Source of the DNA: Clostridiales bacterium
Lineage (GTDB): Bacteria; Bacillota; Clostridia; Oscillospirales; Oscillospiraceae
Reading direction: 5' to 3'
Length of the DNA: 39,561 bases
Assembly: GCA_014799505.1 (NCBI GenBank)
Contig: JAAVHV010000011.1
Span: 2,137 to 41,697, forward strand
The notes below the pieces were generated by a model, which saw nothing but the letters and a program-made list of their open reading frames with translations, had not been told where the DNA came from and did no database searches. A program made the position numbers and the translations under genes. Shown here piece by piece: positions 16,087 through 24,064 of this stretch. Position 1 is the first letter of the stretch; each line of letters begins with the position of its first letter.

Positions 16087-17914
16087 TTGCCATCACCTCC
16101 AGCGCCCTATGGGCAATCGACGCGCCGTCGATGCCGCACAGCGCGCGCAGCTCGGCCACCGTGCCGTGCTGGACAAAGCGGTCACCCAGGTTCACCAGGG
16201 CCAATCTGATGCCGCTCACGCCCCGCAGGGCCAGCTCGGCGGCGACGCGCCGCCCCACACAGCCCGCGTCCATGCACTCCTCCGCCACCAGCAGGATCCC
16301 GGTTTTTTGGGCGCAGGAGGCTACAGTGTCCACGTCCAGAGGGGAGATGCTGTTCCACTTCACCACCTGGGCGGATTTTCCCTTTTCTCCCAAAAGCCGC
16401 GCCGCCGCCAGGGCTTCGTTGACCATGGTGCCGTAGGCGGCGATGGTCACGTCGGTGCCGGGGCGGATTACGCTGGCGCCCTCGATGCCGCACAGGGCGG
16501 AGAACTCCCCCTCGCCGCCCTTGGGGTAGCGCACCGCCACCGGGCCACGCACCTTTTCCACGGCATAGCGGAGCATGGCCCGCATTTCCTCAAAGCTGGC
16601 GGGGCAGTAGATCTTCATTCCGGGCACGGAGCTGAGGTAGCCCACGTCGAAGACGCCGTGGTGGGTCTCGCCGTCCTCCCCGGACAGTCCCGCCCGGTCC
16701 ACGCCGAACACCACATGAAGCCCCTGAATGGCCACATCGTGTATGAGCATATCGTAGGCCCGCTGTAAAAAGGTGGAATAGATGGCCGCCACCGGGATGA
16801 CGCGCTGCTTGGCCATGCCCGCCGCCATGGCGGCGGCGTGGCCCTCGGCGATGCCTACGTCAAAGAAGCAATTTGGATACTCCCTGGCGAACTCCGTCAG
16901 CCCGGTGCCGTCCGGCATGGCGGCGGTGATGGCACACACGTCGCCCCGCTCCCGTGCCAACTGCCGCATGGTGTCGCCAAACACGGAGGAAAAGCTTTCC
17001 CTGGTCTGGTTCAGTGGGGTGCCGTCCTCTCTGTTAAAGGGCCCCACGCCGTGGAAGTGATCCGGTTCTTTCTCCGCGGGTGGATAGCCTTTTCCCTTTA
17101 CAGTTTTGATGTGGAGCAGGACAGGGCAGTTCAGCTCCTTGGCGTACCGCAGCAGCCGGGTCAGGTAGTTTACATCGTGGCCGTCCACCGGCCCCAGATA
17201 TGTAAAGCCCATATCCTCAAACATACTGCAGTGGAGCACCGCGTCCTTCACCGCCTGCTTGGCCCGATGGGTAAAGCGGTACAGCCCCCGGCCTACGGCG
17301 GTGCATCCGGTGACTTTACGATAGACCTTTTTGAATTGGAGATATTGGGGCTTCAGCCGCTGCTGGGCCAAGTGGTTGGCCATGCCGCCCACGTTTTTGG
17401 TGATGGACATCCCGTTGTCATTGAGGATGACCACCAGCTGTTCACCGCTCTGTCCGGCGTCGGACAGGCCCTCATAGGCCAGTCCGCCCGTCATGGCCCC
17501 ATCCCCCAGCATGGCCAGGACACAGTAGTCCTCGCGGTTCATGGTTCGGGCCCGGGCCATGCCCAGGGCGACCGACACCGCGTTGGAGGCGTGTCCGGCG
17601 ATAAAGGCATCCGCCCGATGCTCTCTCGGCTTGGGGAAGCCGGACAGGCCGCCCAGCTTGCGCAGGGTGCCCATCTGTCCACCCCGCTGGGTCAGGATCT
17701 TGTGGGCGTAGCACTGGTGGCCCACGTCGAACACCAGCCGGTCGGTCTCCAGATCAAATACCCGGTGGACGGCCACAGTGGCCTCCACCACACCCAGGCT
17801 GGAGGCCAGGTGACCCCCTGTCCTGGAGACACTGTCGATGATTTGTTCCCTCAGCTGGTCGCACAGCAGCTTTGCCTGGAGGTCGGTGAGGGTATTCAGC
17901 TGCTCCGGGCCCAT
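16079..17914 (-). CDS. dxs: 1-deoxy-D-xylulose-5-phosphate synthase
   Basis: This thiamine-diphosphate enzyme joins pyruvate and glyceraldehyde-3-phosphate, the entry to the MEP isoprenoid pathway. The ATG at 17914 follows AAAGGAAG and gives 611 residues, close to the usual length; a longer in-frame reading upstream is not needed. DVGHQCYAHKILTQR, GDGAMTGG and LNDNGMSI build the cofactor site. GIAEGHA holds the catalytic glutamate, with Gly where many homologues have Gln. It follows ispA after a 91-base gap, placing the first and a late isoprenoid step together. Confidence 0.96.
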   Translation of the reverse strand: MGPEQLNTLTDLQAKLLCDQLREQIIDSVSRTGGHLASSLGVVEATVAVHRVFDLETDRLVFDVGHQCYAHKILTQRGGQMGTLRKLGGLSGFPKPREHRADAFIAGHASNAVSVALGMARARTMNREDYCVLAMLGDGAMTGGLAYEGLSDAGQSGEQLVVILNDNGMSITKNVGGMANHLAQQRLKPQYLQFKKVYRKVTGCTAVGRGLYRFTHRAKQAVKDAVLHCSMFEDMGFTYLGPVDGHDVNYLTRLLRYAKELNCPVLLHIKTVKGKGYPPAEKEPDHFHGVGPFNREDGTPLNQTRESFSSVFGDTMRQLARERGDVCAITAAMPDGTGLTEFAREYPNCFFDVGIAEGHAAAMAAGMAKQRVIPVAAIYSTFLQRAYDMLIHDVAIQGLHVVFGVDRAGLSGEDGETHHGVFDVGYLSSVPGMKIYCPASFEEMRAMLRYAVEKVRGPVAVRYPKGGEGEFSALCGIEGASVIRPGTDVTIAAYGTMVNEALAAARLLGEKGKSAQVVKWNSISPLDVDTVASCAQKTGILLVAEECMDAGCVGRRVAAELALRGVSGIRLALVNLGDRFVQHGTVAELRALCGIDGASIAHRALEVMANG

Positions 17915-18005
17915 GGCCGCACTTCCTTTCTGTTCATTGGCGCGCTCAGCCCCTGAAGGCGATGGAGCCGCCTCTGGCGCCGAGAAGAGCGTTAAAAGCG
18001 TCCCC

Positions 18006-18890
18006 TCAGTTTTTTCGTTCTGCCAGGGAATCGGCCAGGGCGCACAGGAATTCCGGGCGCTCAAACGCCCCGGACACGCTCTGCTTGGCAAGCAGGGTGT
18101 GCTCCGCCACCAGCTGGGCGCATTTGTCCAGCCCAAACAGGGTGACGAAGGTGGTTTTGCCGTTGTCCGCGTCGGAGCCGATGGGCTTGCCCAACTCCCC
18201 TGCGGTGGAGGTCACGTCCAGCATATCGTCCCGGATCTGGAAGGCCAGCCCCAGCTCCCGGGCGTATCGCTCTGCCGCCGCCCACTGCTGGGGGGAGGGC
18301 TCCACGGTGGAGGCCGTCAGCCCCAGCAGGCAGGCCGCCTCCAGCAGGGCGGAGGTTTTCCAGAGGTGGGTCTGGGTCAGGCGATCCAAATCCACGCGTT
18401 TGCCCTCGTCTACCATGTCCAGGTACTGTCCGCCGCACATCCCGCCGCGCCCCACGGCTTTGGCCAGGACAGCACAGGCCCTGCCGTTTGCCTCGATTGT
18501 GGTTTGCCGGGAGGACGCCAGCCGCTCAAAGGCGGCGGTTTGCAGCGCGTCACCCGCCAGCAGGGCCAGCCACTCGCCGTATTTCATGTGGCAGGTGGGC
18601 TTGCCCCGGCGCAGCTCGTCGTCGTCCATGCAGGGCAGGTCGTCGTGGATCAGCGAGTAGGTGTGGAGCATTTCCACGCCGCAGGCATAGTCCAAAGCGG
18701 GTTCCATCTGGCCGCACAGCGCCTCACAGAACTTCAGCGCCAGCACGGGCCGCACCCGCTTGCCGCCCGCCAGCAGGCTGTACCGCATGGCGTCCAGCAG
18801 CTCCTTGTGGGGGCCGCCCTCCAAAAAGCAGCCGTTCAGCTCCTGCTCCACCAGGGCCAGGGCCGCCTGATATTCCCGCTCAAAGTTCAT
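18006..18890 (-). CDS. ispA: Polyprenyl (farnesyl/geranyl) diphosphate synthase
   Basis: It condenses isopentenyl diphosphate units to make farnesyl diphosphate. It has 294 residues. GGKRVRP (42-48) binds diphosphate; the first aspartate-rich motif is DDLPCMDDD (83-91) and the second is DDMLD (221-225). The insert between aspartates in the first motif and the residues just before it (TYSLIH) fit the bacterial short-chain FPP synthase type. The start overlaps the xseB stop by 11 bases. Confidence 0.94.
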   Translation of the reverse strand: MNFEREYQAALALVEQELNGCFLEGGPHKELLDAMRYSLLAGGKRVRPVLALKFCEALCGQMEPALDYACGVEMLHTYSLIHDDLPCMDDDELRRGKPTCHMKYGEWLALLAGDALQTAAFERLASSRQTTIEANGRACAVLAKAVGRGGMCGGQYLDMVDEGKRVDLDRLTQTHLWKTSALLEAACLLGLTASTVEPSPQQWAAAERYARELGLAFQIRDDMLDVTSTAGELGKPIGSDADNGKTTFVTLFGLDKCAQLVAEHTLLAKQSVSGAFERPEFLCALADSLAERKN

Positions 18891-19110
18891 TTGCTGCCTC
18901 CTCGAAGGGAACCTCCTGGTCGTTTGCCAGCAGAAGGTTCACCTTCTGCTCCGCCTTGTCCAGCAGCTCCTCGCACGTGCCCGCCAGCTTGGCGCCCTCC
19001 TCGAACAGCTTCAGGGACTGGTCCAGGCCGCACTCACCCTTTTCCAGCTGGGCCACGATGGCCTCCAGACGGGCCATAGACTCCTCAAAGGACTGCTTTT
19101 TTACTGCCAT
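18880..19110 (-). CDS. xseB: Exodeoxyribonuclease VII small subunit
   Basis: This small helical subunit of the nuclease degrades single-stranded DNA ends together with XseA. It has 76 residues. The family core is SFEESMARLEAIVAQLEKGE then SLKLFEEGAKL. The ATG at 19110 follows GGAGGAG and overlaps the xseA stop by ten bases. It sits in the usual order xseA-xseB-ispA. Confidence 0.95.
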   Translation of the reverse strand: MAVKKQSFEESMARLEAIVAQLEKGECGLDQSLKLFEEGAKLAGTCEELLDKAEQKVNLLLANDQEVPFEEAANEL

Positions 19111-20387
19111 GTCCGCTCCTCCTTCTCCTCGACGGCGCATTTCAGCACGCCGTCGGACACCAGCACGTCCAGCTTATCCCCGGGCCGTGCCTGGGCCACA
19201 GACGACACCACATCCTCGCCCGCCCGGGCGATGGCGTAACCCCGGCCCAGCACCTTCAGCGGGCTCATGGCATCAAGGCCCGTAGCCAAGCGGCCCAGCC
19301 GCCCCCGCTGGGCGGCCAGCCTTGCGCGCGCCGCCAGGGGGAGCCGTTCCTTCTGGGCGTTCAATCCCTGCCGCGCCCGGTCGGTTTTCCCCCGCAGGGC
19401 CAGGCCCATGCGCCGCCGCAGGTCGTCTGCCGCCAAACGCCGGTCCTGGATGGGGGCTTTGATGTTTGTTAGCGCACGGCTGTGTTTCAGCCGGTCCAGC
19501 TCCCGCCTAGCTCCGCCCAGACGGCTTTGCAGCGCCCGGGCCAGCCGCCGGTTCAATTGCTCCAGCCTGTGCCGTTCCTCAGCCTGGTCGGGCACCGCCA
19601 GCTCCGCCCCGTTGGAGGGGGTGGCCGCCCGCACATCCGCCACATAGTCGGCAATGGTCACGTCCGGCTCATGGCCCACGGCGGAAATCACCGGGATGTT
19701 GGATAGGTAAATGGCCCGGGCCACCACCTCTTCGTTAAAGGCCCACAGATCCTCTTTGGAGCCGCCGCCCCGTCCGGTGATGATGAGGTCGATGTCCGCC
19801 CGGTTGTTCAGCCGGTGGATAGCAGCGGCAATTTCCCCTGCGGCCTCCTGGCCCTGAACCCGGACGGGGGCTACCAGTACCTCCGCCAGCGGCCACCGTG
19901 AGCCTAAAACGCGCAGCATATCCCGGACCGCCGCCCCCGCGGGGGAGGTGACCAGGGCAATTTTGTTCGGATAGCGGGGGAGGGGCTGCTTGCTCTCGGG
20001 GGCGAATAAACCCTCTTCCTCCAGGCGGCGGCGCAGACGCTCAAAGGCCTCGTCCAGCGCCCCCCGGCCGTCCTGCATCAGTTCGTTGCAGTAGAGCTGG
20101 TACTGCCCGTCCCGGGGGAACACGGACACCCGGCCAAAGGCCACCACCCGCATCCCGTTGGCGGGGCGGAAGCGGAGCCGCGCCGCCTCCCCCCGAAACA
20201 TGACGCACCGTAGGGAGCCCTGCTCGTCTTTCAGCGAGAAGTAATGGTGGCCGGAAGGGTAGCATTTGTAGTTGGAGATTTCCCCCCGCACCAGCAGGCC
20301 GGTGAGCAGAGGATCGTCATCCATCAGCGACTTCACATAGCCGTTGACCTGAGATACAGTATAGACAGGAAAATTGGCAATATTCAC
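19101..20387 (-). CDS. xseA: Exodeoxyribonuclease VII large subunit
   Basis: This is the catalytic subunit of exonuclease VII. I place the start at GTG 20387: GGAGG lies eight bases upstream, it overlaps the previous stop as GTGA, and it gives 428 residues. An OB-fold occupies about 1-100 (VNGYVKSLMDD, RGEISNYK, GHHYFSLKD). The nuclease domain holds TSPAGAAVRD, ITGRGGGSKEDLWAFNEE and AVGHEPDVTIADYVADVRA, followed by a long coiled-coil region to about residue 360. Confidence 0.95.
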   Translation of the reverse strand: MNIANFPVYTVSQVNGYVKSLMDDDPLLTGLLVRGEISNYKCYPSGHHYFSLKDEQGSLRCVMFRGEAARLRFRPANGMRVVAFGRVSVFPRDGQYQLYCNELMQDGRGALDEAFERLRRRLEEEGLFAPESKQPLPRYPNKIALVTSPAGAAVRDMLRVLGSRWPLAEVLVAPVRVQGQEAAGEIAAAIHRLNNRADIDLIITGRGGGSKEDLWAFNEEVVARAIYLSNIPVISAVGHEPDVTIADYVADVRAATPSNGAELAVPDQAEERHRLEQLNRRLARALQSRLGGARRELDRLKHSRALTNIKAPIQDRRLAADDLRRRMGLALRGKTDRARQGLNAQKERLPLAARARLAAQRGRLGRLATGLDAMSPLKVLGRGYAIARAGEDVVSSVAQARPGDKLDVLVSDGVLKCAVEEKEERTWQ

Positions 20388-21337
20388 CACGGCACCCTCC
20401 GCTCCAGCGCCCGGTGGGCAAGAATAGCCACCCCCATGGCGTTGTCGGTGGCGTACTGGGGCTGGGCAAACACCGCGCCGCAGGTTTTCTCCATGGCGTC
20501 CCGGATCTGCCGGTTGGAGGCCACTCCGCCGGAGCACAGCACCGGCAGTCCGGGCCAGCGGCGCTGGGCTTCCTGGGTGGCCCGCAGCAGCACGTTCATG
20601 ATGGTGTCGATGGTAAACCGGGCGATGTTGGCGGGGGTTTCACCCTGTTCCGCCAGCCCCTTCACCTTGTTCTCCATGCCGGACAGGGAGAAGGTCAGGT
20701 CATTCAGCTTCACCCGGAAAAAGTCGGCGCTGTCCGCCTCGGGATACAGCGCGTCCAGCGCCTTGCCCGCCGGGAAGGGCAGGCCCAGCAGCACCCCGGC
20801 GCGGTCGATGAGCTGGCCCGCCGCGATGTCGGCAGTGCCGCCGACGATCTCCGCTCTGACGGAGTGGCCTTCGGGCTCTACCCGGAGAAGCGCGGTGGTG
20901 CCGCCGGACAGGTGCCACGCCAGATGGGGCTTGTCCAGCAAGTCCTCCCGGCCAGCTGACCAGGCCGCCGCCGCCACATGACCCTGCTGGTGGGAACAGG
21001 GGTAAAAGGGAACCCCCAGCGCGGCGGCCAGGGCGCGGCCCTCCCCCTCGCCCACAAGGAAGCAGGGCATATAGGAGCCCTCCACCTCCCGGGGCCGGGT
21101 GGAGGCCCCCACGGCGGCGATTTGGCCGATGACCCCGTTCTCCCGAAGCTGCTCCACCATGAGGTGCAGCCGCTTCACGTGCTGGAACAGCGCGTCACTC
21201 TGCCGCAGGCCCAGCGCCCCCTCGGGGACGGTGAGCAGCCTGCCCCGGTTTTCCGCCGTGCCATTGCCGAACACGGCGGCGGAGGTGGTGTAGTTGCTGG
21301 TGTCAAAACCAATGCATTGCGCGTCCATGGGGCTCAC
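20384..21337 (-). CDS. TsaD/Kae1-like protein (M22 family paralogue)
   Basis: This 317-residue protein has the ASKHA fold of TsaD, the enzyme that makes threonylcarbamoyladenosine in tRNA, but is divergent. It starts with GFDTSNYTTS where true TsaD has a GIESSCDETS-type block. The metal-binding HxxxH is kept as H116 and H120 (SHQQGH). SGGTT replaces the usual SGGHT, and the C-terminal metal aspartate is kept in ATDNAMG. It is probably a paralogue next to a standard tsaD elsewhere; its reaction is unknown. The GTG at 21337 overlaps the nusB stop (GTGA), with ATG 21328 as an alternative. Confidence 0.78.
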   Translation of the reverse strand: MSPMDAQCIGFDTSNYTTSAAVFGNGTAENRGRLLTVPEGALGLRQSDALFQHVKRLHLMVEQLRENGVIGQIAAVGASTRPREVEGSYMPCFLVGEGEGRALAAALGVPFYPCSHQQGHVAAAAWSAGREDLLDKPHLAWHLSGGTTALLRVEPEGHSVRAEIVGGTADIAAGQLIDRAGVLLGLPFPAGKALDALYPEADSADFFRVKLNDLTFSLSGMENKVKGLAEQGETPANIARFTIDTIMNVLLRATQEAQRRWPGLPVLCSGGVASNRQIRDAMEKTCGAVFAQPQYATDNAMGVAILAHRALERRVPW

Positions 21338-21789
21338 TCCTGCTTCGGCAGCTCCTCGCGGACAAAGGAGCCCAGAATGCCGTTGATGAACTTCACCACA
21401 TCGTCGTCCACGTACTTCTTGGCGATTTCCACCGCCTCGTTGATGGCCGCCCCGTTGGGCACGTCCGGCATATACAGGATCTCGTACATGGCCACCCGCA
21501 TGATGGCGGAGGCCACCCGGTCAATGCGGGCAAACTTCCACCCCTTGGCGTACTTGGCGATGTAGCCGTCCAGCTCCGCGCCGTGGCTGCCCACGCCCCG
21601 AACCAGCCGGGTGATATAGTCCAGCTCTCCCTCTCCGGGGAACTCGGCATACATGGGCTCGTCCTTGGCCCGCAGGGCGAAAGACTCCGGGGTAAACTCC
21701 CGTTCCAGGAGCTGCTGGGCCTTTTCATCGGAAAAGGCCAGCTCAAAGGCGAAATGGACTGCGATCTCCCGCGCGGTGCTTCTGTTCAT
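21334..21789 (-). CDS. nusB: Transcription antitermination factor NusB
   Basis: This small helical RNA-binding protein binds boxA with NusE (S10) and supports rRNA antitermination. The ATG at 21789 follows GGAGGAG and gives 151 residues. The N-terminal arginine-rich start (NRSTAREIAVHFAFEL) and the C-terminal VPNGAAINEAVEIAKKY block are family hallmarks. It is the first gene of the eleven-gene leftward operon that ends with the HAD phosphatase. Confidence 0.94.
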   Translation of the reverse strand: MNRSTAREIAVHFAFELAFSDEKAQQLLEREFTPESFALRAKDEPMYAEFPGEGELDYITRLVRGVGSHGAELDGYIAKYAKGWKFARIDRVASAIMRVAMYEILYMPDVPNGAAINEAVEIAKKYVDDDVVKFINGILGSFVREELPKQE

Positions 21790-21869
21790 GGGAACTCCTC
21801 CTCTTCCGGCGGATCGCCGCCGGCACACATCTCATTGGGCACAACAACCCATTTTTGTATATTCGCTCC

Positions 21870-21898
21870 ATTATACACGAAACCCGGAGAAAAAGAAA
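21870..21898 (-). promoter_or_regulatory. Probable promoter of the nusB operon
   Basis: A perfect -10 TATAAT (21875-21870) lies about 80 bases before nusB; the -35 at 17 bases is weak (TTTCTT). Confidence 0.45.
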
Positions 21899-21942
21899 GC
21901 CCCTTTTCAAGTTTTATACAAGGGTAACCTTATATGCAAAGC

Positions 21943-21969
21943 GCCCCCGGGGCATAACGCCCCGGGGGC
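21943..21969 (-). terminator. Terminator-like hairpin after ilvD
   Basis: A perfect 11-bp GC stem (GCCCCCGGGGC / GCCCCGGGGGC) with loop ATAAC; the trailing T run on the minus strand is short (GCGCTTTGC). Confidence 0.6.
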
Positions 21970-22028
21970 CATTCTTGGACAGTCAGACTTTTGGCGGCGC
22001 GGAATGGCGGGCACTGTGGGAAAGGGGG

Positions 22029-23690
22029 TCACTCCAGCACCGCGCCGCGGGCGGCGGAGGTGACAAGCTTGGCGTACCGGGCCAGGTAGCCGGTTTTGAT
22101 CTTAGGCTCGGGACAGACCCACGCGGCCTTCCGGGTGGCCAGGGTGGCCTCGTCCACCAGCAGCTCGATCTTGCAGGCGGGGATGTCGATGGAGATTTGG
22201 TCGCCCTCCTCCACGAAAGCGATGGTGCCGCCTTGGGCGGCCTCGGGGCAGACGTGGCCGATGGAGGCGCCGCGGGTGGCGCCGGAGAACCGCCCGTCGG
22301 TGATGAGGGCCACATCCTTGTCCAGTCCCATGCCCGCGATGGCGGAAGTGGGGTTGAGCATCTCTCGCATACCGGGGCCTCCCTTGGGGCCCTCGTAACG
22401 GATGACGACGACATCGCCCGCCACGATCTTCCCGGCGTAGATGGCCTCGATGGCCTCCTCTTCGGAGTTGAACACACGGGCGGGGCCCTGGTGCTTCATC
22501 ATCTCGGGGGCCACGGCGGAGCGCTTCACCACGCAGCCCTCGGGGGCCAGGTTGCCCTTGAGGACGGCGATGCCGCCGTCGGCGGAGTAGGGGTTCTCGA
22601 TGGGACGGATCAGGTTGTGGTCGCGGTTGACCACGCCCTCCAGGTTCTCGCCCAGGGTCTTGCCGGTGCAGGTCATGACGCTGGTGTCCAGCAGGCCCTT
22701 TTTGTTCAGCTCCATCATCACGGCGTGGACGCCGCCCGCGCCCTCCAGATCCTCCATATAGGTGTCCCCGGCGGGGGCCAGGTGGCACAGGTTGGGGGTC
22801 TTGGAGGAGATCTCGTTGGACATATCCAGATCCAGTTCGATGCCGCACTCATGGGCGATGGCGGGCAGGTGGAGCATAGTGTTGGTGGAGCAGCCCAGGG
22901 CCATGTCCACCGTCTCGGCGTTGTGGAACGCCGCCTCGGTCATGATGTCACGGGGTTTGATGTCCTGTTTCACCAGCTCCATGATCTGCATTCCGGCGTG
23001 CTTGGCCAGCCGCAGCCGGGCCGACCACACGGCAGGGATGGTGCCGTTGCCCTTCAAACCCATGCCGATGGCTTCGGTGAGGCAGTTCATAGAGTTGGCG
23101 GTGTACATACCGGAGCAGGAGCCGCAGGTGGGGCAGGCGCTGTTCTCGTATTCCTCCACGCCCGCCTCGTCCAGCTTGCCTGCGTAGTAGCCGCCCACGG
23201 CCTCGAACATATGGGACAGGCAGGTGCGCCGCCCGTCGTTCAGCTTACCCGCCAGCATGGGCCCGCCGGAGCAGAAGATGGTGGGGATGTTCACCCGGGC
23301 CGCCGCCATCAGCAGACCGGGGACGTTCTTGTCGCAGTTGGGGATCATCACCAGCCCGTCGAACTGGTGGGCCATGGCCATGGCCTCGGTGGAGTCGGCG
23401 ATGAGGTCACGGGTGACCAGGGAGTACTTCATGCCCACGTGGCCCATGGCGATGCCGTCGCACACGGCGATGGCGGGGAACTCGATGGGGGTGCCGCCCG
23501 CGGCGCGCACGCCTGCCTTGACCGCCTCGGCGATCTTGTCCAGGTTCATGTGGCCGGGGACGATCTCGTTATAGGAGCATACCACGCCGATGAGGGGCCG
23601 CTCCAGCTCCTCGCGGGTGTAGCCCAGGGCGTAGAACAGGGAGCGGTTGGGGGCGGTGGGGATGCCTTTTTTTACATGGTCGGAACGCAT
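22029..23690 (-). CDS. ilvD: Dihydroxy-acid dehydratase
   Basis: This iron-sulfur enzyme removes water from dihydroxyisovalerate and dihydroxymethylvalerate, the third step of valine and isoleucine synthesis. It has 553 residues. Cluster cysteines are visible in PNCDKNVPG and [19 protein letters not shown]. The C-terminal block [11 protein letters not shown] is typical. The ATG follows AAGGAG. Its own promoter lies upstream, so it is a separate transcript from ilvC. Confidence 0.97.
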   Translation of the reverse strand: MRSDHVKKGIPTAPNRSLFYALGYTREELERPLIGVVCSYNEIVPGHMNLDKIAEAVKAGVRAAGGTPIEFPAIAVCDGIAMGHVGMKYSLVTRDLIADSTEAMAMAHQFDGLVMIPNCDKNVPGLLMAAARVNIPTIFCSGGPMLAGKLNDGRRTCLSHMFEAVGGYYAGKLDEAGVEEYENSACPTCGSCSGMYTANSMNCLTEAIGMGLKGNGTIPAVWSARLRLAKHAGMQIMELVKQDIKPRDIMTEAAFHNAETVDMALGCSTNTMLHLPAIAHECGIELDLDMSNEISSKTPNLCHLAPAGDTYMEDLEGAGGVHAVMMELNKKGLLDTSVMTCTGKTLGENLEGVVNRDHNLIRPIENPYSADGGIAVLKGNLAPEGCVVKRSAVAPEMMKHQGPARVFNSEEEAIEAIYAGKIVAGDVVVIRYEGPKGGPGMREMLNPTSAIAGMGLDKDVALITDGRFSGATRGASIGHVCPEAAQGGTIAFVEEGDQISIDIPACKIELLVDEATLATRKAAWVCPEPKIKTGYLARYAKLVTSAARGAVLE

Positions 23691-23726
23691 AGCGCAAGTC
23701 TCCTTCGCGATTTTATAGGTTAAAGC

Positions 23727-23755
23727 ATTGTATCATAAAAAGAGCGGGAGCGCAA
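23727..23755 (-). promoter_or_regulatory. Extended -10 promoter for ilvD
   Basis: The -10 TACAAT (23732-23727) is preceded by TGA (extended -10 TGn); the -35 TTGCGC (23755-23750) is 17 bases away and weak. Confidence 0.5.
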
Positions 23756-23783
23756 TGGGAAATCACTTGATTCCCATGCGCTC
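23737..23783 (-). terminator. Intrinsic terminator at the left end of the small antisense module
   Basis: On the minus strand GAGCGCATGGGAA pairs with TTCCCATTGCGCTC (one bulge) and is followed by CCGCTCTTTTTATG. It would stop leftward transcription coming through the ilvC/antisense region before the ilvD promoter. Confidence 0.65.
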
Positions 23784-23791
23784 CGCATTGA

Positions 23792-23820
23792 TTGACAAAT
23801 TATTCCCAGGATGCTATGAT
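23792..23820 (+). promoter_or_regulatory. Consensus sigma-A promoter for the 27-codon ORF
   Basis: TTGACA (23792-23797) and TATGAT (23815-23820) are separated by exactly 17 bases; predicted start near 23827. It is among the strongest promoter matches in the window. Confidence 0.8.
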
Positions 23821-23883
23821 AAGGGCGGCGCTGTCGTGATAACGGTAGGCGGTTGGCTACGCTTCCCGAAAGGGGGTGTACAT

Positions 23884-23967
23884 ATGCCGATTACTTTGAC
23901 ATTTCACATCCGTGAATGGACTGTGACAATTCAAGTAAAAAGCAGAAACCGCCACTCTGCCAAGTGA
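23884..23967 (+). CDS. 27-residue peptide, candidate type I toxin
   Basis: I do not recognise this peptide. It starts at ATG 23884 behind AAAGGGGGTG (23869-23878), one base from a perfect Shine-Dalgarno. That site is locked in a small hairpin: TTCCC (23863-23867), loop GAAA, GGGGG (23872-23876). Residues alternate hydrophobic and polar in two runs, ITLTFHI (3-9) and WTVTIQVK (12-19), joined by Arg-Glu, as in an amphipathic beta-hairpin. The tail KSRNRHSAK is basic. There is no transmembrane helix, unlike most known type I toxins. The frame can be read 52 codons further upstream, but that part crosses the promoter and lacks a ribosome site. An antisense RNA overlaps its 3' end. The gene call rests on promoter, ribosome site and architecture, not homology. 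Confidence 0.6.
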   Translation: MPITLTFHIREWTVTIQVKSRNRHSAK

Positions 23968-24030
23968 CGGTTTCTTAGAACTATCTAAGCAATCTTCCAG
24001 GGGCTAACCGCTTACCGGCAGCGCCTTTAT
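23937..24030 (-). ncRNA. Candidate antisense RNA (type I antitoxin-like), about 95 nt
   Basis: A consensus promoter at 24064-24037 would start a leftward RNA near 24030. It crosses the 3' untranslated region of the 27-codon ORF and its last codons. It ends at an intrinsic terminator: AAACCGTCACT (23973-23963), loop, AGTGGCGGTTT (23956-23946), then CTGCTTTTTAC. An internal hairpin CTTAGA / TCTAAG lies near 23973-23990. Its first 30 bases resemble the sense mRNA leader, so it would compete with that leader for the mRNA 3' end. The terminator may also serve ilvC transcripts. No expression evidence is available. Confidence 0.65.
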
Positions 24031-24036
24031 GTTTTT

Positions 24037-24064
24037 ATTATACACGCTCGGGGCGCTTTGTCAA
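24037..24064 (-). promoter_or_regulatory. Consensus promoter for the antisense RNA
   Basis: TTGACA (24064-24059) and TATAAT (24042-24037), both perfect hexamers, are 16 bases apart. The -35 lies within the loop and arm of the hairpin at 24049-24079. Confidence 0.75.

Noticed and set aside
17915-18136. 74-codon upstream extension of Dxs
   Set aside because: It overlaps ispA out of frame and has no homology-like content; ATG 17914 with AAAGGAAG gives the normal Dxs start.
21855-23723. Open frame of over 600 codons on the plus strand opposite ilvD
   Set aside because: It is the mirror of a GC-rich real gene; its composition is Gly/His/Val/Asp-rich with no domain and no ribosome site. The same applies to the long plus-strand frames opposite ilvB (25822-27675) and glf/glycosyltransferase (34622-36652), and the minus frame opposite dapA-dapB (7117-8769).
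23728-23883. 52-codon upstream extension of the small peptide frame
   Set aside because: It crosses the promoter at 23792-23820 and the leader structure, and has no ribosome site; the ATG at 23884 has a strong one.
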